16,529 bases of DNA. It comes from Oligoflexales bacterium (lineage in GTDB: Bacteria; Bdellovibrionota_B; Oligoflexia; Oligoflexales; CACXFL01). Below are positions 7,701 to 15,009 of this stretch, piece by piece (the first letter of the stretch is position 1; each line of letters begins with the position of its first letter). The notes below the pieces were generated by a model that was not told the DNA's origin, searched no databases, and saw only the letters and a list, made by a program, of their open reading frames with translations. The stretch spans positions 1 to 16,529 of the forward strand of contig JANQHA010000076.1 of assembly GCA_028282865.1 (NCBI GenBank). The letters run 5' to 3'. The position numbers were made by a program, and so were the translations under genes.

Positions 7701-9041
7701 ATGTCATTGAAAAAAGTTTTTATCCTAGATACCAATGTTCTTCTAAATAATCCCCTTAGTATTTATAAATTTGAAGAGCACGATGTAGTCATTCCAATTT
7801 CAGTCATTGAGGAAATTGACACATTTAAAAAAGAGCTTAGCGACATAGGTCGAAATGCCAGAGAGCTATCTCGAATCCTAGACCGCTTGCGAACGAAAGG
7901 AATGCTCTCGTCTGGGATTCCACTGTTCGACGACCGGAAAGATGGCGGCAATCTGTTCGTTTACCTCGGCCATAATATGGAAATACTTCCCGAACTATTA
8001 GAAGATAGCACCGATAACCATATCCTCGCCATCGGCTTGACGATGCAAAAACAGTTCGGCGAAGAGCGCGAAGTCATTATCATCACAAAAGACTCTAATC
8101 TAAGGATTAAAGCCGATGCATTTGGCATTAACTCCGAAGATTTTGAAGCCGATAAGATTGATAAAACCTCCAGTGGCTACACAGGGGTGACAGAGGTCGG
8201 CGTGCCAGCGACAGTCATCAATGATTTTTACACTAAAAACGAGATCACCATAAGCCACGATGAACTAAACCCGAACGAGTTCATTATTCTGCGCGACGAG
8301 AACGATTCCGATCAGTACGTTTATGGCGTCTATGATAAAGCAGATGATGTTATCAGAATGTTAGAGCCTCAATCGGAAGGGGTTTGGGGCATTTACCCAC
8401 GTAATATAGAGCAGACTTTTGCGCTAGAAGCACTACTTGACGACAATATCAAGCTAGTAACCCTAAGCGGCCCAGCCGGTACAGGGAAAACTTTGCTAGC
8501 AATAGCAGCTGGTCTTTCGAAGTGCACTGACGAAGACGAGTATCATAAGCTCCTAGTGTCGAGGCCGATTTTTCCTCTGGGCAAAGACATAGGTTTTTTG
8601 CCAGGAGATCTCGAAGAAAAACTAAACCCCTGGATGCAGCCTATCTACGATAACCTCGAACTACTACTAAATGGCGGCATGAGTTCTAGTCAAAAAAGAT
8701 TCAGTCGAAGTTATCAGGAGCTAATCAATCAAGGAATGTTAGCCGTTGAACCGCTAACTTATATCAGAGGCCGTTCGATTCCTAATCAGTATTTTATCGT
8801 AGACGAATCGCAAAACTTAACACCGCATGAAATCAAAACCATATTAACAAGGGCCGGTGAAGGGACTAAAATCATCCTTACCGGAGACCCGTACCAGATA
8901 GACAATCCCTATTTAGACACATTTAATAATGGGCTAAGCTACATTATCCAAAGATTTCGTGGGGAACGCATCGCCGCTCACATAAATTTAAGACGTGGTG
9001 AAAGAAGTGAACTCGCTACCTTAGCAGCTGATCTTCTATAG
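7701..9041 (+). CDS. phoH2: PIN-PhoH protein (PhoH2/YlaK-type RNase and ATPase)
   Basis: A 446-residue fusion of an N-terminal PIN ribonuclease domain and a C-terminal PhoH ATPase. PIN acidic residues are visible as D10 (FILDTN), E37/E38, D105 (DNHIL) and D131 (TKDSNLRIKA). A linker (about 155-235) leads to the PhoH part: Walker A GPAGTGKT at 257-264, a DIGFLPGDLEEKLNPWMQP block at 296-314, Walker B FIVDESQN at 365-372, and TGDPYQID and the closing arginine motif LRRGERSELA. All family signatures are intact. Characterised PhoH2 proteins act as ATP-dependent, sequence-specific RNA helicase/ribonucleases, and in mycobacteria sit with an antitoxin-like partner; no such partner is visible here. 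The ATG at 7701 follows AGGG at 7693-7696. It is divergent from prkA, and its last 26 bases overlap the convergent HD gene. The family is certain; the biological target is unknown. Confidence 0.93.
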   Translation: MSLKKVFILDTNVLLNNPLSIYKFEEHDVVIPISVIEEIDTFKKELSDIGRNARELSRILDRLRTKGMLSSGIPLFDDRKDGGNLFVYLGHNMEILPELLEDSTDNHILAIGLTMQKQFGEEREVIIITKDSNLRIKADAFGINSEDFEADKIDKTSSGYTGVTEVGVPATVINDFYTKNEITISHDELNPNEFIILRDENDSDQYVYGVYDKADDVIRMLEPQSEGVWGIYPRNIEQTFALEALLDDNIKLVTLSGPAGTGKTLLAIAAGLSKCTDEDEYHKLLVSRPIFPLGKDIGFLPGDLEEKLNPWMQPIYDNLELLLNGGMSSSQKRFSRSYQELINQGMLAVEPLTYIRGRSIPNQYFIVDESQNLTPHEIKTILTRAGEGTKIILTGDPYQIDNPYLDTFNNGLSYIIQRFRGERIAAHINLRRGERSELATLAADLL

Positions 9042-10566
9042 CCCTTTTAACAATAGATGCAACATCTTCACCGACGGCATCACTCTCCGAGTTTACATAT
9101 ACCCGGCGTAAGACTACATTGTTATTGTTTTGAATAACACTGGTATAGTCCTCGATTGGGTGTACTCTTGGCACTCCGTATTCATCCTCTTTAATAATGC
9201 GAAGGTCATTAGCCGAACGCTCACTACGCGCACGTGGACTAAATCTAGTCAAAGAACTCAAAGATGAAACACTTTGAAAATCAATTTTTTTATCTTGGAT
9301 AACACTTTCAACAGCAGTTAACCTTGCTTCGGCAACTCGATCATCGGCAGGACCTGTAATTTCGAAAACCCTTTTCCATAACCGTCGATCATAAAGTAGA
9401 TCTCGAAGGGTTTTTTGAAACGATTTAACTTTATAAATATCATCTAGAGAACTAGATGCTATATTCGAAAGCTCTACTCCAATATTATACTCATCAAAGG
9501 AGGCATATTCATCTACTTCGGCAGGCAAACTCCATCCATCTAACATGCCCGATAGATACTTCATCATCGCCTCAGCGCTAGAAGAAGTCTTATGAAAATA
9601 AACCTGTAGGTACATAGACTGGCGGGCACGCAGATAGTCTTCAAATGCTGCAAGGCCGCTGGTTCTGATGGCAACATGTAGGCCTTTGTCTTCATGGTCC
9701 TGGTAGATACACAGGCCATCCAATATTCGACTCGCATCAAAAATACCATAAACTACACCACACTCACGCGAGTCTCTTAGCAGATAGTCCATCCGATCAA
9801 TATCCAGCTCACCAGATATCAACTCGTGCAGCATTCTATACAACCCATGAGCCAACAAAGGAGAGTTAGGGCAGGGAGTGATTTCAGGGGTTATCAAAGA
9901 AATCACATCCCGAGGATCAACCACAATCTTTAGGTTCGGGTGATCTTGATAAACCTGCTTAAGGACTTTATCAATCATGAGCAGCGAAAAGACTTCATGG
10001 CGTACTTTCACTTGATTTGGGTCTTTACCCTTCTTGCGCAAACCGTCGATTTTATCTCGGAGCCAATCGACCAAGTAATCCGAAGCATCAGGGTTGTCCT
10101 CTAGTACTTTGCACCAAGAGGGTAACAGCCGCTCTCCGCTATGAGAAAAAGGAGGGTGCCCAATATCGTGCAGTAACCCAGCTAATCGTAATACCTGCAA
10201 ATTGTATTCAGATCCAAAAACTTGGTTCATCAAAGAAAAGGTCGGTGTAAGCAAGCCATGGAGCACATCGTCTCGTGGAGCCTTCTCAGAAGTCGGAAAG
10301 TCCGGTAGTTTTTGAGCGGTTTCAGATAGCCGCTGCTGGTTAACTTTCAGCTTATCCCAGGCAATCCCAGCGAGCTGCATTACCCCAAGCGAGTGCTCAA
10401 AGCGAGTATGACTAGCCCCAGGGAAAACATAATGGAGAAAAGCTAACTGCCTAATACGACGCAAGCGCTGGACGTAAGGGTGAGAAATAACAGCATCTTC
10501 TAAGGCTGTAACATCTATGGTTCCGTGAACATTACCGCGGATTCGGCGTACAATCTCCAAATTCAT
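9016..10566 (-). CDS. HD-superfamily phosphohydrolase (COG1078, dNTPase-like)
   Basis: A 516-residue cytosolic protein with a complete HD metal site: RFEH at 55-58, H133-D134 in LLHDIGHPPFSHSGE, and the last acidic ligand in the ELDIDRMDYLLRDS block (253-266). This arrangement matches the COG1078 family (YwfO of Bacillus, EF1143 of Enterococcus), whose studied member hydrolyses dNTPs under allosteric control. dNTP hydrolysis here is inferred from family. The C-terminal third (about 340-516) is less conserved and may carry the oligomerisation or allosteric part. The ATG at 10566 has no good ribosome-binding site, so translation may be weak. It lies 142 bases downstream of pyrD on the same strand, a nucleotide-metabolism neighbourhood, with a hairpin between them. 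Its 3' end overlaps that of phoH2 by 26 bases in convergent orientation. Confidence 0.9.
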   Translation of the reverse strand: MNLEIVRRIRGNVHGTIDVTALEDAVISHPYVQRLRRIRQLAFLHYVFPGASHTRFEHSLGVMQLAGIAWDKLKVNQQRLSETAQKLPDFPTSEKAPRDDVLHGLLTPTFSLMNQVFGSEYNLQVLRLAGLLHDIGHPPFSHSGERLLPSWCKVLEDNPDASDYLVDWLRDKIDGLRKKGKDPNQVKVRHEVFSLLMIDKVLKQVYQDHPNLKIVVDPRDVISLITPEITPCPNSPLLAHGLYRMLHELISGELDIDRMDYLLRDSRECGVVYGIFDASRILDGLCIYQDHEDKGLHVAIRTSGLAAFEDYLRARQSMYLQVYFHKTSSSAEAMMKYLSGMLDGWSLPAEVDEYASFDEYNIGVELSNIASSSLDDIYKVKSFQKTLRDLLYDRRLWKRVFEITGPADDRVAEARLTAVESVIQDKKIDFQSVSSLSSLTRFSPRARSERSANDLRIIKEDEYGVPRVHPIEDYTSVIQNNNNVVLRRVYVNSESDAVGEDVASIVKRAIEDQLLR

Positions 10567-10686
10567 GGTGGCAACATAGCCAATAACACCTAAGCAAGCA
10601 ATTCAGAATATCAAACTGCGAAAAAAGCCCAAAGCCTAGACGTCAAGAATCCAACAGCTCAATTTATTAGGCATAAATAGCTTAGG

Positions 10687-10711
10687 TAGCCTGCCTGCAT
10701 TTAGCAGGCTA
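10687..10711 (-). terminator. Hairpin at the pyrD stop codon
   Basis: TAGCCTGC (10687-10694) and GCAGGCTA (10704-10711) form a perfect 8-base GC-rich inverted repeat with a 9-base loop. On the minus strand the stem begins with the pyrD TAG stop itself. No clear T-run follows, so it is a weak or factor-dependent terminator, or an RNA-stabilising 3' stem that limits read-through into the HD gene. Confidence 0.4.
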
Positions 10712-11794
10712 TTGGTAGTAGCTACCGATCACTTCAGAAACCTGATCAAACCCCCGCAACTTCATTTCCGCCACCAACTCTACCAATAGCTGAACGGTCA
10801 CCCATGGGCCCCGGTAAACCAAAGCCGTATAGATCTGAGCGGCAAGAGCCCCTCTTGCAAGTCTATCAAACAGGTCACTGCCAGAGAGAATCCCCCCTGA
10901 AGCAATCATAGGTAAATCGCCCTTATGCGCCTCATAGGCCCATTCCAAACAAGTACCAGCCATAAGAGACAACGGGTGGCCACTCAACCCACCTTTTTCA
11001 GGCCACTCAACCCGGTGGGTGTTACTTAAAATAACACCTTGAAAACCAGAATCCCCTATAGCTTCGACGAGATTCTGCAAGTTCTTTTTACCCATGTCAG
11101 GATCTAACTTGAGCCAAATATGGCAAACGTCTCGTCCCAGCTCACCAGCTAACTGCCTAACAAAGTCGGTATTAGCGAGGTCACGAAGCCCTGGGGTGTT
11201 GGGAGAGGACAGATTAAAAACATAGTACCTAGCTTTGCCTCTGAATGTTTCGTAGGCCATTGCATAATCAGCTATAGCTAGGTGGGTCGGGGTGTCTTTA
11301 TTCTTACCCAAATTCACACCAAGGGCAGTTTTATCATGGTCCCAGTTAAGTCTTCCAAGCCGCTGGCTTACCACTGAGGCGCCTTTAGAGTTAAAACCCA
11401 TCCTATTAATCAGAGCCATCTGCTCAGGATATCGAAACATTCTAGGCAGAGGGTTACCAGGTTGCGGTTGTGGGGTTACAGTGCCTACTTCAATGAAAGA
11501 AAACCCCATTTGAGCAAACCCCTGAGGAGCGCGGCAATCTTTATCAAAACCCGCCGCCAGACCAATCGGGTGGGTTAATCGGCCAATTCCAGGCACATCC
11601 GTGCTAAGCCCAGAAAACCTGGTTGACAGCGACCGCCCTAATATAGGAGCTACCCAACCCTTCTCAAGTATAGTCATGCCGATATTATGAGCCATTTCAG
11701 CAGGGAGAAGCCGAAGAAGTGCCGTGCCCTTTTCTGAGGCCAAGCACGCTAACCTTTCTTTCAGAGACCAATGAGGCTGCCTCCAGCTAGGCAT
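10709..11794 (-). CDS. pyrD: Class 2 dihydroorotate dehydrogenase (quinone)
   Basis: A 361-residue enzyme that oxidises dihydroorotate to orotate with FMN and passes electrons to membrane quinones, in pyrimidine synthesis. The N-terminal helical extension (about 1-60) characteristic of membrane-associated class 2 enzymes is present. FMN and substrate motifs follow in order: LAAGFDKDC (79-87), EVGTVTPQPQPGNPLPRMFR, NRMGFNSKG, GVNLGKNKDTP, FNLSSPNTPGLR with the catalytic serine at about S197, WLKLDPD with K229, SNTHR, GGLSG and ASGGILSG near the C-terminus. A serine rather than a cysteine base marks class 2. Escherichia PyrD has 336 residues, so the length is normal plus a short extension. The ATG at 11794 has a weak AAAGG site upstream. 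No other pyr gene is in view. Upstream of the HD phosphohydrolase on the same strand. Family and reaction are near certain. Confidence 0.96.
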   Translation of the reverse strand: MPSWRQPHWSLKERLACLASEKGTALLRLLPAEMAHNIGMTILEKGWVAPILGRSLSTRFSGLSTDVPGIGRLTHPIGLAAGFDKDCRAPQGFAQMGFSFIEVGTVTPQPQPGNPLPRMFRYPEQMALINRMGFNSKGASVVSQRLGRLNWDHDKTALGVNLGKNKDTPTHLAIADYAMAYETFRGKARYYVFNLSSPNTPGLRDLANTDFVRQLAGELGRDVCHIWLKLDPDMGKKNLQNLVEAIGDSGFQGVILSNTHRVEWPEKGGLSGHPLSLMAGTCLEWAYEAHKGDLPMIASGGILSGSDLFDRLARGALAAQIYTALVYRGPWVTVQLLVELVAEMKLRGFDQVSEVIGSYYQ

Positions 11795-12028
11795 ATGTCG
11801 AGAACCTTTCGCTAAATAATCCGCTTATCAGAATACGTTTTTCCCTCCATAATCGTCTAGCCGAAAACAAACACAGTGCGTTAAAAAAACAAATTTTTAG
11901 CGATTTATGAAAGTTTAAAAAGAACATCAAAAAAGGCTTCCCATCAACTCGACGATATGTTAATCCCGCGTTGAGTAACGCGAAGGTAAGGTTATTTATC
12001 TACGAATGCAAGCCCGGTTATGAACACT

Positions 12029-12044
12029 TAAGGAGGTTCATGTG
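12029..12044 (+). promoter_or_regulatory. Perfect Shine-Dalgarno with overlapping ATG and GTG starts
   Basis: TAAGGAGGT (12029-12037) is a full anti-16S match. It is followed by ATGTG: the ATG at 12040 encodes only MWLK before a stop, while the GTG at 12042 opens the 274-codon gene. The two starts compete for one ribosome site, so the out-of-frame ATG could reduce expression of the gene. Confidence 0.6.
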
Positions 12045-12866
12045 GCTAAAATAATCCCTCTAATTTCCTGCTTTTTTTTGCTAAACGCTACAAATTCAGC
12101 TAATGGTGACTCACCCTGTCAGCTTGAGTTTCAAGACACGGTAAGTGACCAACAAAAGTACGCTGTTATGGAAGCACTGTCTCAAATTGAATGCTTGTTA
12201 GGGGCCTGTGGCGGTACTAATATCACGGTAACTCTAGGAGTCATCAGTTCATCCCAAATCATAAACCGGGAGAATGGAGATGCTCTTCTTGGGGTCCCTA
12301 ATAAAAAGACCAAGCGCCGATTAATCCTTCAAGGTCTAGCTAAAATTATGTTAGAGCAAAAGTTACTGACCGATTCAATGGGCATTTACCAACAAGCCGA
12401 AAAAATTGCTAATAATAATAAAGATATCGACATGGTTCTACAATCAATTCGCCTGTTACATATCGATACTTTAGGGAGTGTCATAACAGATAACCCTATC
12501 GTCGAGTTACCCAAGATAAATAACTCGAATCAATGGACACAGGCTCTTGTAAGGTATCGTCATTTCAATAATGACTATACTGCTGCAGATATCCATTCAG
12601 CCATCAGCAGGCGGCCAGCAGAGGAAAAACCTCATATTATCTTAGCTCCTTATAGAAAATATCTTTGGAAAAAATATTTAGATTCTTACCTTTATAAGCC
12701 AGGTGCATTCGTGCAGTTAGTTTTAAATGCAAGCATTGAAGTTCTAGATGGCTTTATTACAGGCAGCTATAGCGCAGGAAACTCTCAAAGTGTGGCAGAA
12801 ACTCTGAATACTGAACTAACCAAAAATCTTAATCATTTCATAAATATAGCTAACCATCAGCCATAA
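12042..12866 (+). CDS. Exported protein of unknown function
   Basis: A 274-residue protein I cannot assign to a family. The N-terminus is a Sec signal peptide (MAKIIPLISCFFLLNATNSA, cleavage likely after residue 20), so it should be periplasmic or secreted. The mature part carries three cysteines near its start (C26, C51, C56), possibly one disulfide pair. It is then mostly helical: a helix-rich region around 95-170 with QGLAKIMLEQKLLTDSMG and IYQQAEKIANNNKDID could be a TPR-like hairpin pair, but no repeat consensus is clear. Start choice: GTG at 12042 behind a perfect Shine-Dalgarno; an ATG two bases earlier is out of frame and closes after four codons. It stands alone, with 247 bases before it and 126 after, and an A/T-rich upstream region (11880-11935). 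Confidence is high that it is a gene; the function is unknown. Confidence 0.75.
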   Translation: MAKIIPLISCFFLLNATNSANGDSPCQLEFQDTVSDQQKYAVMEALSQIECLLGACGGTNITVTLGVISSSQIINRENGDALLGVPNKKTKRRLILQGLAKIMLEQKLLTDSMGIYQQAEKIANNNKDIDMVLQSIRLLHIDTLGSVITDNPIVELPKINNSNQWTQALVRYRHFNNDYTAADIHSAISRRPAEEKPHIILAPYRKYLWKKYLDSYLYKPGAFVQLVLNASIEVLDGFITGSYSAGNSQSVAETLNTELTKNLNHFINIANHQP

Positions 12867-12992
12867 TGCGCTTAGCTGGGTCAGCCACTCCCCACTAATG
12901 TTAAGATTATATTAAACCCACCAGACCATATTACCGATTAGTATTTTGAGACTAGGGACTCATGAAAGCCTTGGCTTTAGAGGTAAATACCT

Positions 12993-13646
12993 GTGAATGA
13001 GCAAATATTAATAATCGATCAAAACTCAAGCTTAAGACCTCTAACCTACAATGAGCTAAACAAGCTTGGCTACGATGTCTCTGTACATGGAGATGTCACT
13101 AATGTCGTCACCTTTATAAAAGGGAACCGCACCGATGCTATACTACTAAATATAGATCATATGGTGAGTAGCTACAGTGAGCTAATCTCTGAAATCAGAA
13201 CTAACTACTCAAAGTTAGAGCTTCCGGTCCTGATACTCGGTACAGATAGCCATAGCGATCACCTTTTGGATTTAATGCAACTTGGTGCGAATGATTACTT
13301 ATTTAAGCCTTTTGATACCAGCCTCATTGAAAGTCGTCTCAATACTCACATCGAGTTAGCGAAGCTTCATATTGAACTATTAAACCACAGAGAAGCGGAA
13401 GCCTTGAAGGCTATGGTGGTAACGTTCAACCATCAAATTAACAACGCTCTTGCAATCGCTTTTAGTAAGCTTAGCAAAATTGACAAAAAGCATCAGGAAA
13501 AAGAAGTCATAAACCTGAACGAATCTCTAGAAAGCATAAAGTCAATAGTAAAAGAAATCTCGAGGTTTACGTCCAAAAAACCACCGATAGAGAAATACAT
13601 TGGCGATACTAAAATGTATAAGATTGAAAAAGCCACAAAGCTTTAA
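12993..13646 (+). CDS. Degenerate response-regulator receiver fused to a DHp-like helix pair
   Basis: A 217-residue cytosolic signalling protein. Residues 1-120 have the receiver fold: ILIIDQN (5-11), AILLNID (49-55), PVLILGTDS with T84, GANDYLFKPF with K105. The aspartate that accepts phosphate in receivers aligns with N53, and only one of the two metal-binding acids is kept (D9, followed by Q10). It is therefore probably not phosphorylated in the usual way. Residues about 133-195 hold MVVTFNHQINNALA, which resembles the H-box of a histidine-kinase DHp domain (H147 followed by Q and two Asn), then a second helix. No ATP-binding domain follows, so it cannot be a complete kinase. A docking, scaffold or phosphotransfer role is inference. 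The start is GTG at 12993 with AGAGGT at 12979-12984, eight bases upstream. No partner kinase or output gene is adjacent. Confidence 0.75.
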   Translation: MNEQILIIDQNSSLRPLTYNELNKLGYDVSVHGDVTNVVTFIKGNRTDAILLNIDHMVSSYSELISEIRTNYSKLELPVLILGTDSHSDHLLDLMQLGANDYLFKPFDTSLIESRLNTHIELAKLHIELLNHREAEALKAMVVTFNHQINNALAIAFSKLSKIDKKHQEKEVINLNESLESIKSIVKEISRFTSKKPPIEKYIGDTKMYKIEKATKL

Positions 13647-13766
13647 ACCCTCCAAATATTACATAATCACAATATAACCAGTAAGTTCACAGAATATCGT
13701 TGCATCGACACCCCAAAGTTGATAACGAACCGCTAAGAACTGATACCTAGTTATTTGGAGATTACA

Positions 13767-14804
13767 ATGAAACGAGCATTATCATATTTATTTTCGGTAG
13801 GATTAGTCATTAGCTTCGGTCAACCTGCGTTCAGCTGGGGAGATATGGGGCACGAAACGGTTGGCGAAATAGCTGAGCGTCATCTTTCAACGAAAGCTAA
13901 AAAGTTTGTCAGAAATATCGTCGGCATCGAACCTTTATCGCTCTCAGCAACCTGGCCGGACAAAGTCAGAAATGACTCCCGCTTCACTGCAAAAGACTAC
14001 TCGAAATTTAGACCCTATCACTTCCACGAAGTCGTATTTGGCTTTGAAGCCCCACTACAAACATCGCTTGTTAAAAAGAGTGCCGACACCATACTCAGCA
14101 AAGTTCCTAAACTATTACTCGACCCAAACGTCGAGATCGAAGTCAGGCAAATCTGGTACCGATACTTTGTCCATGTCGTGGGAGATGTTCACCAACCGCT
14201 CCATGTCGGCAATGGCTGGGACCGCGGCGCCAATCTTTGTAAAGTTCATTGGCTAAAAACTACTCCTGCTAAAGAAAAGGTACCAAACCTACACAGCGTA
14301 TGGGACAGCAAGATTCCCGATGAATTTTTAAGTGATTTTACCGCAGCAGGAGGAAGAGGTTGGTTTGGTTATTATCAGCTCACTAACATGCTGCTCGAAC
14401 CTATTGAAGACAGAAATGCGCAGACCACAAGACAGTTTAATCAGGAGTTTACTCAAGACTTAATCAATTTACCGATCAATGGTTGGTATGAGGAGTCTAT
14501 GAATGAGCACAAAAATGTTTATCCAGACAAAACGGAAGTAACACACCCTAAAGACCGAGTTTACTGTACATACATTGACCCAGTAACAAAAGAGTTTAGC
14601 AACGATAACTTCGATGAAGAAAAACTCCCGATTCTTGACAAAGAGTATATTGATACCGCTAAAAAAATTATCCGCAAAAGACTTATACTGGGTGGCCTTA
14701 GACTAGCAGCACAGCTGAACGAAATGGCAAAACTAGCTTCTCCTGAGCTACTAAGCAGCAAAAGAGAAAGCAAGCTTCTTCAGAAAGCCCAGTTAGAGAA
14801 CTAA
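13767..14804 (+). CDS. Secreted S1/P1-type zinc nuclease
   Basis: A 345-residue precursor. The signal peptide (1-23, ending in PAFS) should be cut so that the mature enzyme begins WGDMGH; in P1 nuclease the N-terminal Trp itself chelates zinc, which fits exactly. In mature numbering all expected ligands are present: W1, H6, D42, H62, H113, D117, H123, H153 and D157 (NLHSVWD). GDVHQPLHVG and the closing LGGLRLAAQLN are typical. The family cleaves single-stranded DNA and RNA with three zinc ions, commonly for extracellular nutrient or host nucleic-acid breakdown. Two mature cysteines (C135, C244) could form one disulfide. A 25-residue tail after the family end is extra. The start is ATG at 13767 with GGAG at 13757-13760; a TTG four codons earlier overlaps that site and was rejected. 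It is followed at once by a strong terminator, so it is probably monocistronic. Confidence 0.93.
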   Translation: MKRALSYLFSVGLVISFGQPAFSWGDMGHETVGEIAERHLSTKAKKFVRNIVGIEPLSLSATWPDKVRNDSRFTAKDYSKFRPYHFHEVVFGFEAPLQTSLVKKSADTILSKVPKLLLDPNVEIEVRQIWYRYFVHVVGDVHQPLHVGNGWDRGANLCKVHWLKTTPAKEKVPNLHSVWDSKIPDEFLSDFTAAGGRGWFGYYQLTNMLLEPIEDRNAQTTRQFNQEFTQDLINLPINGWYEESMNEHKNVYPDKTEVTHPKDRVYCTYIDPVTKEFSNDNFDEEKLPILDKEYIDTAKKIIRKRLILGGLRLAAQLNEMAKLASPELLSSKRESKLLQKAQLEN

Positions 14805-14809
14805 AACCT

Positions 14810-14828
14810 CCTTTTTTTTCAAAAAAGG
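14810..14828 (+). repeat. A/T-rich hairpin directly after the nuclease stop
   Basis: CCTTTTTT (14810-14817) pairs with AAAAAAGG (14821-14828) around a TTC loop. It precedes the main terminator and may assist it or stabilise the transcript end. It is weak on its own. Confidence 0.45.
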
Positions 14829-14860
14829 AAACCCGATGACTAATACTCATCGGGTTTTTT
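14829..14860 (+). terminator. Strong intrinsic terminator after the S1/P1 nuclease gene
   Basis: AAACCCGATGA (14829-14839) pairs perfectly with TCATCGGGTTT (14847-14857), an 11-base stem with a 7-base loop. It runs into a tract of six T ending at 14860. The stem-plus-U-tract layout is a textbook Rho-independent terminator. It separates the nuclease unit from the downstream envelope operon, whose candidate promoter begins 12 bases later. Confidence 0.92.
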
Positions 14861-14871
14861 ATACTCTTAAC

Positions 14872-14900
14872 TTTTCACTGAGCTATCATGACTGTATAAG
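14872..14900 (+). promoter_or_regulatory. Candidate sigma70-like promoter of the LysM-barrel/lipoprotein operon
   Basis: TTTTCA (14872-14877) and TATAAG (14895-14900) are spaced by 17 bases and match the consensus at four and five positions. It follows directly after the terminator, with a leader of about 105 bases to the ATG at 15010. Confidence 0.45.
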
Positions 14901-15009
14901 GCATATTTTTTTTCACTTAGTCAAAACCTTCCTAAGCATTCAAACCAAAGTTAAGAATTCTTTCATCAAAGACCTCCTAGGTGAGCCGAAACGCAACCAA
15001 GGAGTTATA

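Noticed and set aside
12962..13000. 12-codon frame just upstream of and overlapping the start of the receiver gene, possibly a leader peptide
   Set aside because: A weak AGGGA precedes it, but the sequence has no regulatory codon run or attenuator hairpin, so chance is the simpler reading.
13719..13747. TTGATA and a downstream TGATAC as a promoter for the S1/P1 nuclease
   Set aside because: The -10 match is poor and the leader would be only about 14 bases, overlapping the ribosome site region. Not convincing.
13755..13766. TTG start four codons upstream for the S1/P1 nuclease
   Set aside because: The TTG overlaps the GGAG ribosome site that serves the ATG at 13767, and the shorter form gives a standard signal peptide.
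14836..15009. Upstream in-frame extension of the LysM-barrel gene
   Set aside because: It would start inside the intrinsic terminator and place 58 residues ahead of an obvious signal peptide. The ATG at 15010 has its own GGAG site.
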